Positions 41,882-51,776 of a stretch of DNA of 64,000 bases are shown one piece after another (position 1 is the stretch's first letter; the number at the start of each line of letters is the position of its first letter). Below the pieces are notes generated by a model. That model had not been told where the DNA came from. It was given only the letters and a program-made list of their open reading frames with translations, and ran no database searches. The stretch comes from Leishmania donovani (lineage: Eukaryota; Euglenozoa; Kinetoplastea; Trypanosomatida; Trypanosomatidae): contig NC_018255.1 in the NCBI RefSeq assembly GCF_000227135.1, positions 506,649 through 570,648 of the forward strand, given 5' to 3'. Both the position numbers and the translations under genes were made by a program.

Positions 41882-43849
41882 ATGCTTCGGCTCTCTCGGT
41901 TTGTCTCCTCCGCCGTGAGCTCAAAGGGTCTTGCGCGGGTGAGCAAGCAGACCGTGAGGCGAGATAATCACCCTACTGCCGTGAAGAAACCGTCAGTGGC
42001 CACGACAGCGGGCGCGGTGGCGCCATTCGCGGCCGCGCACGTAGGCTCCAGCATGTCACCTGCCCCGCGAGGTCGCTACAGCGACTCGCACGCGGAGGAG
42101 ATCGAGGCGGACTGCGCCGTCCTCGAAGATCACGGTCGCGGCGCTCCGCAGGATTCGCATAATCCGCAGAACCACGCCGGCATGAACGGTGCACAGCACT
42201 GTGACCACCGCAGCGCTGGCAAACTCAACTTTGATGCCTCGAAGGCAGGGCTTCAGCAGGTGGATAAAGACTACGTCGAGCACGTCATTCAGGAGGCGTC
42301 GAAGGGGTCTGCTTTCTACCAAAAGGAGCAGCGGCTCGAGGAGACGCGGCGTCGCAAAGCCGAGGAGCTTCAGGAGAAGGCCAAGACATTCGACTCCATC
42401 AGCGCCGCAGAGAAGCAGCGGATCAAGGCCATGGTAGACGCCATGGTGGACGAGCTCGAGGCGACGCGCGATCTCCGGCGCCGGTACATCCACATCGACA
42501 TGGACATGTTCTACGCTGCGGTGGAGGAGAAGAAGACGCCGTCGCTGAGAGGCAAGCCCTTCGGCGTCGGCTCTCAGCAGATGCTCTCCACGACAAACTA
42601 CATTGCGCGGCAGTACGGTGTGCGCTCTGGCATGCCCGGCTTCATCGGCAAGAAGCTCTGCCCCGAGCTCATTATCGTGCCGAACGACTTCCCAGCCTAC
42701 CAGCGAGAGGCGGCGCGGGTGCACAGCATCGCCTCCCGCTACGATGCGCAGTTCGTCAGCGTCGGCCTCGATGAGCTGACGATGGACGTGACAAAGTACC
42801 TGCAGGAGTTCCCGGCCGTGTCAGCCTCCGACATCGCCCACGACTTCCGCGACGAGGTGTTCCTCAAGACACAGCTCACAAGCAGCGGCGGCATCGGACC
42901 CACGTCAATTCTCGCGAAGATTGCCAGCAACGTCAACAAGCCGAATGGTCAGCATGAGATCACGCTGCTGACGCGAGAGGAAGTTATCAATTACGTGCGC
43001 GACATTCCGCTGCGCAAGATCCCCGGCATCGGCTACGCGCAAGAGATGACACTCGGTGCGCTGCACATCCACACCTGCGGCGGCCTCCTGGAGCACAAGT
43101 ACCTCCTAGCCTACCTGTTCCGAGAAAAGACCCTGGCGCACTACCTCAGCGTTGGACTGGGGCTGGCAGAGACGTTCTCGCTGCGCAAGCATCAGGCACG
43201 GCAGTCGGTTGGTAAGGAAACGTCGTTTAGCGAGCCACTGCCCTCGCCAGAGGCCTTCACTCGACTCTTCCGCAAGCTTCTTGAGCAGTGCCATGTCCGC
43301 TGCGTTCGCGATCACCTGCAGCCTCGCAAGATGACACTGGTTCTCAAGTATCGCACCTATGACACGGAGCAGTTCAGTGTGACGCTCCCGAGCCACACGA
43401 ACGACCTCAAGGTGTGGCTCGAGGCCTCGCAGAAGCTGCTGGAGCCGCATCTTCTGCACTACGCCGAGTTCCGCCTGATCGGCGTCCGCCTGCAGCGCTT
43501 CACAGACACCGATGATGACCACGCTGGCCTCAACAGCACCCGCGATGCCTTGACCGGCGCCTTGACAGAACCGCTTCAAGTGAATGACGACTTAGACATG
43601 GATGCCGACGATGCCGACCGTGACGCTGAGAAGAGCGGGGTAGCTGCGGAGCAGTCGGACCCGTGTGGAGAGTCGCCGGTGCAGCCTTCAGCAACGTACA
43701 AGCGCAAGATTCCCGTCTCGAAGTTCCTGACAGATCCAAACATCCCGAAAGCCCGCCCTGCGGAGCCCACTGCGGTGCCCGCCAAAGCCGTCAAGCCGGC
43801 GCGCAGGCGCACGAAGCCGTCGAAGGGAAAGCTGCACAAAAAGAAGTGA
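41882..43849 (+). CDS. Y-family DNA polymerase kappa, cluster gene 2, mitochondrial-like
   Basis: Predicted 655-residue DinB/kappa polymerase. The N-terminus MLRLSRFVSSAVSSKGLARV is basic, Ser-rich and free of acids, typical of a mitochondrial presequence; kappa enzymes of trypanosomatids are known to work on kinetoplast DNA. The N-clasp (GSAFYQKEQRLEETRRRK) is followed by HID206MD208MFYAAVEE (motif I), STTNYIARQYGVRSGMPGF and GLD297E298LTMDVTKYL (motif III). Next are GGIGPTSILAKIASNVNKPNG, the hairpin LRKIPGIGYAQEM, and the little finger ending EFRLIGVRLQRF. Metal ligands are intact. The tail is acidic, then Lys/Arg-rich (ending KLHKKK), which could aid DNA binding. Unlike gene 1 it has no PCNA box. 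The upstream frame opens with a GTG; 41882 is the first ATG and gives the presequence. Confidence 0.93.
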   Translation: MLRLSRFVSSAVSSKGLARVSKQTVRRDNHPTAVKKPSVATTAGAVAPFAAAHVGSSMSPAPRGRYSDSHAEEIEADCAVLEDHGRGAPQDSHNPQNHAGMNGAQHCDHRSAGKLNFDASKAGLQQVDKDYVEHVIQEASKGSAFYQKEQRLEETRRRKAEELQEKAKTFDSISAAEKQRIKAMVDAMVDELEATRDLRRRYIHIDMDMFYAAVEEKKTPSLRGKPFGVGSQQMLSTTNYIARQYGVRSGMPGFIGKKLCPELIIVPNDFPAYQREAARVHSIASRYDAQFVSVGLDELTMDVTKYLQEFPAVSASDIAHDFRDEVFLKTQLTSSGGIGPTSILAKIASNVNKPNGQHEITLLTREEVINYVRDIPLRKIPGIGYAQEMTLGALHIHTCGGLLEHKYLLAYLFREKTLAHYLSVGLGLAETFSLRKHQARQSVGKETSFSEPLPSPEAFTRLFRKLLEQCHVRCVRDHLQPRKMTLVLKYRTYDTEQFSVTLPSHTNDLKVWLEASQKLLEPHLLHYAEFRLIGVRLQRFTDTDDDHAGLNSTRDALTGALTEPLQVNDDLDMDADDADRDAEKSGVAAEQSDPCGESPVQPSATYKRKIPVSKFLTDPNIPKARPAEPTAVPAKAVKPARRRTKPSKGKLHKKK

Positions 43850-46109
43850 GCAGGGGTGCGAGCAAAGCAGTCGGAGGAGACGGGACGAAAATGGCGATTA
43901 CTGCGGAACGGTAGGTGTATCGCGCAGGATGGGCGCTGGGCATTTTCGGGGACGGGGATCAGAACCGGCCGTCGTCGCCACATAGCGTCCGTCTTTCCAA
44001 GGAAAAACAAATGTCATACCGTTTTTACCTATAGAGAACGAGGGAGAGCAGCGTACGTGGCACAGAGAACAACAACACTCCTCCTCCCCTCCCGAAAAGA
44101 GCAAGGGTGGCAAGGGCGCTCCAGCGCTGATTTCCGTGTATAGATTCTTTCGGAGAGTTATCCGTGGTGCGTCGGAGACGCGGTGACGTGTGCTCGGAAC
44201 AACATAGCAAAAGAGGAGGAGAAATGTTGTGTGGTCGGAGGGAGAGGGTGGAAGGCAAGGAGACGAGCAGGCTGCAAAAAGAGCTGAGATGGTCGTCGAA
44301 ATGGATCGCAGCACCCATCTCTCGCCTACGCGGTCTTCCCTCCCTCCCCCCTGCCCTACTGCCGGTTCGTCTATCCACACAACGGCGACTCAATAGTGTG
44401 CGCAAAATATCATGCACCAGTGAGGTACACTCTCGAGACTTTACATAGACATATATACAAGTGGGATGGCCGTCCGGGGTTGTTTAGTTGTTGTTTCTTT
44501 ACGCTTACGGAAGCGCAGGTGCGTCTTGTCTGATCCCCTTCGCCTCTTTTTTGTGTGTTTGTAGGGGGGGGGGGCTCTTTGCTCCTCGTGTGTTGATCGT
44601 CCCTGTGGGCGTTGTTTGGTGGAAGTATGAGGGTGCGTGTGTTTCGTGTTCCAGTGGAGGGGCTGGTGGACGGTAGAGAAAAAAAAGGGATATTGTTCGC
44701 CGCCCTCTCTCTCGCCTCCCCTTCATCTCCCCCTTCTTCCTCCCCACCGTGTGTGGGGGGGGGGGTCCTCTGCGCGCAGACACGCCATTTTGGTCTATTC
44801 CTTTTATATTGCTGTTTTAGCTGAGCGATGGGGCGTGGTCTCTGCGGACGCGGGTCCGCACATGACTGCATTGAACCTGTCGAGTAGAAAGGGGCACCCG
44901 CATTCGGCCCTCTCCTTCCCCACCTCAGTACGCGGCAGGGGAGTGGGGGGGGGGCCAATGCCGGTGCCCGAGAGCTTGAGCACGGGGTAGATGCCTTCCC
45001 CCCTCCCCGTGTATTCCTTTTGCTACCTTGTTTATCTACAGGTGCCTTGGTGTAGGCTGATGGAGAGGGAACGGATTTGCTTCGAGCGTGTCAAGCGTGC
45101 ACGTCAGCGCATCGCCCTCGTGTGTCTGTGTCAATGTTGCGTGTGCGTGTTCCTGCGGGTTGCTGTAAAAAAAGGACGAGGAATCGACTTAGCAGCATGG
45201 CCCGTCTTTATCTCCCCTAGAGTTGATGGACGCGTGAACTCGGATAGTTTCGATGTCGTCGCTCCTCCCTCCCCACTTGGCTACGATTTAGGGCGTTGAT
45301 TCGAGTCGACCTTTGATGTCCCTTCAGAGAGCGACCGTCCGCTCCTGTCAACCCGTTGGTGCAGCGAACGCACTTGAGAGAGGCTCACTCCCCTCCATCC
45401 CTCTCTGTGTGCTTTGGCTCACAGAGGTGAGCAAGTGAGAGGAGCGTGGTCGCTCACGTCCCCCGACCCCTATTCTTCCTCCACCACCCACCATCACGAC
45501 CGCTGCGCTGCTTTTGCGACGACGATGCGAACTGCAGCGGCTGCGGCTCCCTGTGCATGCACCTCTACCACCACCCCTCCATCTTGTCGGCTTCTCACAC
45601 ATCACCCTGCAACTGTTTTGTGCACGCATACGCACGCCAGCACTGTCTCGACCCTCCTCCTCTCTCCTTCTCTCCACCTCCCCATAATCATGGACTTGGG
45701 CGTCCTGAAATGGGCTTCTTTGAGTTGATGCCGCGCTGCGCCGCCCCACTTCGATGCCTCCGTCACCACCACCAGGTGCCCGTGCATCAGGTCCAGCGAT
45801 CACGCTTACGGGCACACGAAAGATGCGGGATATTGATATGCTTGTGCGGTCCTCCTGAACGCTGCCCATTCGCAACGCTCCTCGCACCTTCATCTCCTCC
45901 TTTTGTTCCCTCTCCATTTATCCTTCTCCCAGCAGGGCCATCGCCGTGTCTGTGCGTGGGAGGGCAGGAAGGAGGGATCAACAAGCCGTACAGTACCCGG
46001 GTTGGGCGCCTCGGACTATTCTTGTCTCCCGCCCCCTTGTTTCTCAGCAACCTCCTTTCTTTCCCAACGCTTTTCTCATTTCTCGGCATCTGCGTCTAGA
46101 CGGCACGGC
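43850..46109. other. Spacer pol kappa 2 - pol kappa pseudogene
   Basis: About 2.3 kb with G-runs (44563-44572, 44755-44764, 44944-44953) and C/T-rich tracts (45380-45680, 45850-46080). No gene recognised. Confidence 0.5.
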
Positions 46110-48026
46110 ATGCGCTCCTCCTCCTACCGCCTTCGCGGGTCGTCGATGGTCGGCGCTGCGCTGAGGGGCACATGTCGGTGCCTTTCAAGCGCGTCCACAT
46201 CGACAGCAAAAGCGGCCGTAGGAGCATCCTCTGTTCCGCCCCCATCGGCATCGAAAGCGATGGGTCGTCTTTCCTTCGATGCCTCTAAAGCCGGCCTGCA
46301 GAAGGTGGACAAGGCGTATCTGGAGCAGGTCATTCAAAATATGACGCGTGGCTCCGCGTTTTGCAAGGGGGAGCAGCGCAAGGAGGCGCTGCGGGCTGTG
46401 AAAAACATGCGGCCCTCGCAGCGAAGCAGCGGCAGTTCTCGCTCCTAGCAGCCGCAGAAAAGCATGTTTGGCAAGCCCGCGCCGAGGCCGTCGAGGAGGA
46501 ACTGGAAGCGTCACGCCGTTTTTCGAGGTGGTTTATCCACGTCGGCATCGACGTGTTCTACGCTGCAGTAGAGGAGAGGCTCGATCCGTCGCTGCGCGAG
46601 CGGCCGTTCGCTGTCGGCAGCTATGCCACTGCTGACCACAACCAACTACACTGCTCGGGCACGCCGGGCTTTATGGCGAAGAAGCTCTGTCCTTCTTTGT
46701 GGACACGCCCACCGCACTTTGACCGGCACCGCCGCGAGGCCGCCAATGTGCGCGCCATTGGTGCTCTGTACGATCCCCACTACGTCGCCGTAGGGCTCGA
46801 TGAGCTAACTATGGATGTCACCGACTACCTTCGTACGCACCAGGATTGCTCCTGCCGAGGATGTGTGTGCGGAGTTCCGCCGCCGCGTCGAGGCGGCGAC
46901 GCAGCCGACGTGCAGCGGCGGGATCGCCCACACACCGGCCTTCGCAAAGGTGGGCAGCAACGTGAACAAGCCAAATGGGCAGCACATTCTAACGCTGCGC
47001 ACACGCGAGGAGGTGCTAGCTCACGTCCGTGATATGCCGGTACGCGATGTGCCAGGGATCGGCTTTGCAACCGAGCAGCGGCTGCACGCCCTCGGTGTAG
47101 TCACGTGCAAGGACTTTCTCACGCACAAGGCGGAGCTATGCTACTTGTTTCGCGAAAAGACATTCGCGTTTTACCTCTCGGTGGGCCTAGGACTTGTGCG
47201 CGCCAACGTCAATCGCTCCAACGCGGAGCGAGAAGCCGTCACGGCACCGCCGAGCGCGGCGGCGGCAATGAAGCCCAGCTCTGCGGCACATTTGAAATCA
47301 CGTCTTTCTCGTGCATTGGCCAGTCCATCGCCCTCTGCACTCCGAGCAGTCGTTCCAGATCACCGTGCGCAGAAGTCGACGAGGAAGTGCACCACCCTGG
47401 CGTGCGGTGTGCCCATCTGCGAAGCTTTTTGGTACCACCTACGTCAGCTCACTCAGGGCGCGCACGATGTTCTCATGAAGCAAGGCGCGGGCACCAAACA
47501 CGTGTGCTTCTACACGACCAGCCGCGCCTTCGTGTCGCGCAGCCATGCCGCCATGCTGTCAGAGGCTACAAACAGCTTTGCCAAGCTCTATGCTGGACTC
47601 GAAAAGGTAGCAGAGCCGTTTGCAGCGCGGCACCGCGAGTTTCGCCTCATCGGTGTCAAGTTCAGCAAGCTACAGCCTCTGCCGGTGGGGGGGGGGGAAG
47701 AAGGTCGGCGAAGGGCAAGGGTGCCGCTCCGGTCTGCAAGGCGAAAGTCAAAGCAGTCCGTCACTATCCAAAGCCACGAGATGACGCCGCAGCGCTATGC
47801 ATCGGCGAAAATTGCGAAGACGCCGCCATCTCCATTGAAGAAGCCGCCTCGCCAGGCCCAGCCAAGGTCGCCGGCCGCAAAGCGAGTCTCCGCTGCTCGT
47901 CGTCGAACAGCGCCAACACGTCGCGAGAAAAAAGCGGTCCGCTCTCGCGTATGTGCGGCATGCGTGACGGCCCCGCGGCGTCCCTCCCCCCTTCTCTCTC
48001 GGCCACATTGGATGGTGATTCGGTAG
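46110..48026 (+). pseudogene. Frameshifted DNA polymerase kappa copy
   Basis: Dead third member of the cluster, nearest to gene 2. Frame 1 from ATG 46110 encodes MRSSSYRLRGSS and the N-clasp (KAMGRLSFDASKAGLQKVDK, GSAF), then stops at 46448. A shift near 46410-46440 leads into EELEASRRFSRWFIHVGIDV (palm motif I). The first catalytic aspartate is now Gly (46544-46546; family HIDMD against HVGID here). The STTNY/RQYGVRSGMPGF segment is broken by a small deletion and shifts at about 46625-46665. GLDELTMDV survives at 46792-46818. A further shift near 46840 enters the long frame 46815-48026 with thumb hairpin VRDVPGIGFA and a terminal EFRLIGVKFSKL. At least three frame disruptions plus loss of a metal ligand exclude polymerase activity. 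Its long 3' open frame and basic tail remain intact, suggesting fairly recent decay. Confidence 0.9.
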
Positions 48027-49598
48027 ACGCCCACCCACACCCTGGATTGCAGAACACGGTCCCCGCTTCTTGTCGGTTTAGTTGTTGTCTTTATCGTTCT
48101 CACTCACCATGTACCGCCTCGCAGCGCAGCGCGCGTGTGTACGTACTTGCCCCTACCATCCCTCATCTCTTTCGCTTTTATTTGTTTGCCGCTGCTGCGC
48201 TTCCTTCGCAGGGCGTCCCGCCCGTGATCTTTTGCGATCGTTCGGTGGTGCATCAAGCTTCTGTGTCCCCTCCGCCTTCTCCTCCTCAACGAGCTCAGCG
48301 CACTTCGCCCTGTACGCTGATTCACGTGGCCAGGCCCCCTCTCTCTCCCCCGGTGTCGCGAGTTCTCGCGTCCAAGACGGGAGGACACAAACCAATGAGA
48401 GCAAAGCAGAAAAGAAGCGTGACTTGAAAAAATGGGTCGACGTCGTAATCAGGCGCTGACACGTTCTGTCGCACAGACTCTCACGTGCGCACACCGGTGG
48501 TATGCGCACGATCCACATTAACGAAGAAAAAAAAGGAGAAAATATGAAGCGGTGAGTCGACGTCATGCCTCCGCAGTTGACAGTGTTACTCTCAGCGCAC
48601 GCAGGCACGTGTGTCTGTCGGCCTGCTCTCTCTCTTGCGAGAGAGGCGCGCTCTCACCTTGCCGTTCATGGGGACACCCCTCCGGGCCAACGCCGGCGAT
48701 GCACTGTAAGCATCGACTCTACTCCGCTTTTTCATTATGGTTTACGTTTCGTCTTTTTTGTTTCTGAAACGGGTATTGCACATCCGCGCCCACCCCTTCC
48801 GCCCTCTCGCTCTCGGCCCACTCATCTCCCCGACTGAACGGACGGCATCCTGCGCATGGCCGCCGTGACCATGGATACACGCACGCACGCGCTTCTGTGC
48901 GCTCCACTTTGCGGCGGAAACCTCACGTGCTTTCGACCAGCTATGCGTGCGCGACGTAAGAAAAGGTGCTGGCATTGCCTTGTATGCACGGGGATGTGTA
49001 TGCGTGCGTGTGTTTCGCCACTGTACAGTCCGCTGTAAGTACAATCATCTGCTTGAGTCCCACCGAACTCTCCCTCAGTGCAGATCGAAAGCAAAGCAAG
49101 TTCTGTGAAGAGTGCGGTCCCCTCTGTCTCGTGCGTGTCGGTAACCAAAGAAAAGCGAAAGGGTGCGCCGCTCGCCTTTTGGAAGCGGCGCCAACGGAAA
49201 GACGGGCAGGAAAAGAGGTGGTGAGGTCCGCGTGCGCAAAACGGGCAGCAAGAAGCGCAGAAACGTTTTTTTTGTGTGTGGGGTAAAGGCAATTGTGTGT
49301 CGAGGGCGTAAAGTCAGCCGCGGCGACGTCGGGGGGTGCGTGGACCGCGACCCTTTTGCTCGCCTCACATCGCCACTGCATTCTTTCCGTCTCTGTGTCG
49401 TTCCATTTGTTCCCCCCCCCCCTCCCTCCCTACCCCCCCCCCAACCGTGTTTGCCCTATCCTTGTCTGGAAGGCCGCAGCACTCTCGTGCGCACATCACG
49501 GGCAACGAGAAACGACAACAACCCACACAACCATCAAAACAAGAAAAAAAAAACAATTTTTTCTTTGTTGCTGCGATTCCACCTACAAAACGCATGGG
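48027..49598. other. Spacer before the divergent polymerase gene
   Basis: About 1.6 kb. No gene recognised. It contains C-rich tracts at 49411-49442 and a purine-rich segment (49500-49550). The likeliest acceptor is the AG near 49480 after the C/T-rich block, giving a leader of about 115 bases. Confidence 0.45.
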
Positions 49599-49863
49599 AT
49601 GTTTCGCGCTGCCAGAGCGAGGCACACGGTGGCGCTGTCTCTGCCGCATCGCCGCGCGGCTCTCTCGAACTCACGCCGCGCATGTGGCCTGCATCGCACG
49701 GCGGGCTCTCGGAAATCCGCGAAAAGGGAGGAGGCGCCCAACGTGGCCAACGCTGTGGAGGATGCGGCGTCGCAGTCGCTGGCCGTCTACCACCCCCAGG
49801 CAGATCTTGGGGCTGTCACCGCCAAGGTGGATTTATCCTCGCTCTTCTACGACACGTCTGTGA
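49594..49863 (+). other. Out-of-frame ATG overlapping the divergent polymerase start
   Basis: An ATG at 49594 (CGCATGGGA context) lies 5 bases before the main ATG at 49599 but in another frame, and opens an 89-codon ORF ending at 49863. If the acceptor is near 49480 it is the first ATG on the mRNA, so the main protein would need leaky scanning. Confidence 0.45.
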
Positions 49864-51776
49864 CCGACATCGCGCTTTCCAAGCGAAAGCTCACCAAAGA
49901 CGATGACGATGGAAGTTTTGTATTTGGTCAGGTGCCACGTGGGAATATGAAAAAAGAGCAGATCCTCAAGTACGTGGACATGGATGAGCTGGCGAAGGCG
50001 AGCGAGTTGCTGGAGGTACCGGATGCCTACACCTACCCACTGCATCAGATGGAAACCATCTCCGAGGCGATCGCGCATACGATGCAGTCGCGTGTGCTCA
50101 TGTTTAAGTACGCCTCCCTGGACGACTTTTACACAATGAAGCGGCACATCGGGACGGACGAAGATGTGATGCGCGCGACTCTACCCGGCAACTCCATCTA
50201 CTTCCAGTTTGTGCACTCAGGCAGCGCCGCAGACGCCGACGGCCCGGCCTCATCATCGTCGTTGCCACGTGAGCACGCGGGGCAGCAGGAGGTCAAGGCG
50301 GTGCGCGATGCGGTAGAGAGGATACTGCGCCGCTACGTGTGTCGAATACTGGAGCCCTTTCCAAACGAGCTTGCCATTGACGTGACGCACTACGCCACCT
50401 ATCTGCCACTGCTTAACGTGAGCCGTCGCAATGTAAGTCAGGTGCTGAAGGATATTGAGGACTACATGGCAAAGAGGCCGGTAGCGAAGGAGGGCATCGC
50501 TGGGCCGCCTTCCGAAAGTGAGATCGAGCCCCTGACCCCCGATGAGCTCGCGACGGAGATCGCTCGCATTATCCGGCGCGAGGTGCTGACGCAGCGGCCG
50601 CCGAGAGACAGCGGATGCGGTGCACAGGAGCCCGCAACGACGGGCGCACAAGAAGTGCCGAGCTCCACAGTCGCCGCCTCCACGGCGTCGGTCCGCGTCT
50701 GCATTGGTGTGGCCACGAGTCCCGTTTTGGCAAAGATTGCCTGTGACGCCGAGGTGCTAGCGGTGGTGGCCAAATTACGTGGCGAGCAGGCCGCAACCCT
50801 GACGGCAGACAAGGGTGGCGGCCGAAGCGGCGTCCCACTGGTCTCTATCCGCTCCTTCCACCGCCACATCCGCTCCATGAAGGCGTCGCGCGACTTTATG
50901 GCGAGCTTCCCAGTGAGTCGCGTGCCCGTCTTCACTCCCGCGTTTGTGGATCTGCTGAAGCACACCTTTGGTATCGTGACGTGCGGCGATTTCTACGAAA
51001 AGCGTTACCTCCTGTACTACTGCATGTCGAGAGACACGGCGCGTGCGTGCTACGCCGCTGCCTTTGGCCGAATGTACTTCGAGGCGGAGGTGATCGAGTC
51101 TCTGGTGGCACCGGAAAACCTCAGGCACTCCATCGCGCCGCTCGAGTTCATGGCAAGCAACCGCATCAGCATTGTTAATGAAGAGCGCACCGACTACCAT
51201 GTGGCCATGCGTAGCGTTATCCTTGGCCACCTTCGCAAGAAACTCCCTAATAATGGTTGCAAGATCACTCAGGTGCCGTTTGGCCGGCTGTCTACTGAGG
51301 ACGCGATCCACCGCACTGCGGAGGCAGCGATGCGCTCGCTGCACCGTCACCTGTACACCAAGGGTCTCACCTACAGCGGCGTCCGGGTAACGCTGCCGCG
51401 TTGCAACCTGGATCCGGTGATGGAACGATTGGAAGGCGAGACGACCGAGGAGGCCGCCGTCGCGGCGCTTCACCGAGTTCTACCAAAGCTTCTGTCGCAC
51501 CGTCACCGTATCGACGAAGCCCTCGATGGGGCGAAGTCTGGAAGGTACGTCACCCTGGGCGTCTTTGGCATCTCGCTAATACCCATGGTGCCGCCCATAA
51601 TGATAAGCGAAGCAGCGAGGTTAGAGAAGCTGTACTTCACTGCCAAGAGGTTCTTCCTGGGTCACCAAAATCGCATGATGAGGCGCAAGGGAATGCTGAC
51701 AGATGAGGGTGCAGAAAAGAAAAGTAGCCCGGGAAGAAGAAAACCGGGCACGGTCGACTCGGTGGTTTATGTGTAG
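49599..51776 (+). CDS. Divergent Y-family polymerase relative, predicted catalytically impaired
   Basis: Predicted 725-residue protein I place in the pol kappa cluster by piecewise similarity to gene 2. YVDMDELAKASELLEV (D127-M-D129) aligns with YIHIDMDMFYAAVEE. FPNELAIDVTHY (N256-E257) aligns with GLDELTMDVTKY. CIGVATSPVLAKIACD (from 368) aligns with GGIGPTSILAKIASN. PVSRVPVFTPAFVDLL (from about 438) aligns with the thumb hairpin, and YEKRYLLYYCMSRDTARACY with EHKYLLAYLFREKTLAHYL. LGVFGISLIPM near the end aligns with the little-finger end. The motif III aspartate is Asn, the aromatic residues after DMD are Glu-Leu, and the fingers region is rewritten, so normal catalysis is unlikely. The open frame is long and uninterrupted, implying selection. 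The N-terminus (MFRAARARHTVALSLPHRRA) is a strong mitochondrial-type presequence. The tail is basic. Role unknown; structural partner of pol kappa or kinetoplast DNA binding are inferences. Confidence 0.75.
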   Translation: MFRAARARHTVALSLPHRRAALSNSRRACGLHRTAGSRKSAKREEAPNVANAVEDAASQSLAVYHPQADLGAVTAKVDLSSLFYDTSVTDIALSKRKLTKDDDDGSFVFGQVPRGNMKKEQILKYVDMDELAKASELLEVPDAYTYPLHQMETISEAIAHTMQSRVLMFKYASLDDFYTMKRHIGTDEDVMRATLPGNSIYFQFVHSGSAADADGPASSSSLPREHAGQQEVKAVRDAVERILRRYVCRILEPFPNELAIDVTHYATYLPLLNVSRRNVSQVLKDIEDYMAKRPVAKEGIAGPPSESEIEPLTPDELATEIARIIRREVLTQRPPRDSGCGAQEPATTGAQEVPSSTVAASTASVRVCIGVATSPVLAKIACDAEVLAVVAKLRGEQAATLTADKGGGRSGVPLVSIRSFHRHIRSMKASRDFMASFPVSRVPVFTPAFVDLLKHTFGIVTCGDFYEKRYLLYYCMSRDTARACYAAAFGRMYFEAEVIESLVAPENLRHSIAPLEFMASNRISIVNEERTDYHVAMRSVILGHLRKKLPNNGCKITQVPFGRLSTEDAIHRTAEAAMRSLHRHLYTKGLTYSGVRVTLPRCNLDPVMERLEGETTEEAAVAALHRVLPKLLSHRHRIDEALDGAKSGRYVTLGVFGISLIPMVPPIMISEAARLEKLYFTAKRFFLGHQNRMMRRKGMLTDEGAEKKSSPGRRKPGTVDSVVYV

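Noticed and set aside
47105..48427. 440-codon + frame overlapping the pol kappa pseudogene 3' part
   Set aside because: A shadow frame: its Ser/Arg/Cys-rich translation does not match pol kappa, whereas the overlapping frame (46815-48026) does. The extension past 48026 has no recognisable domain.
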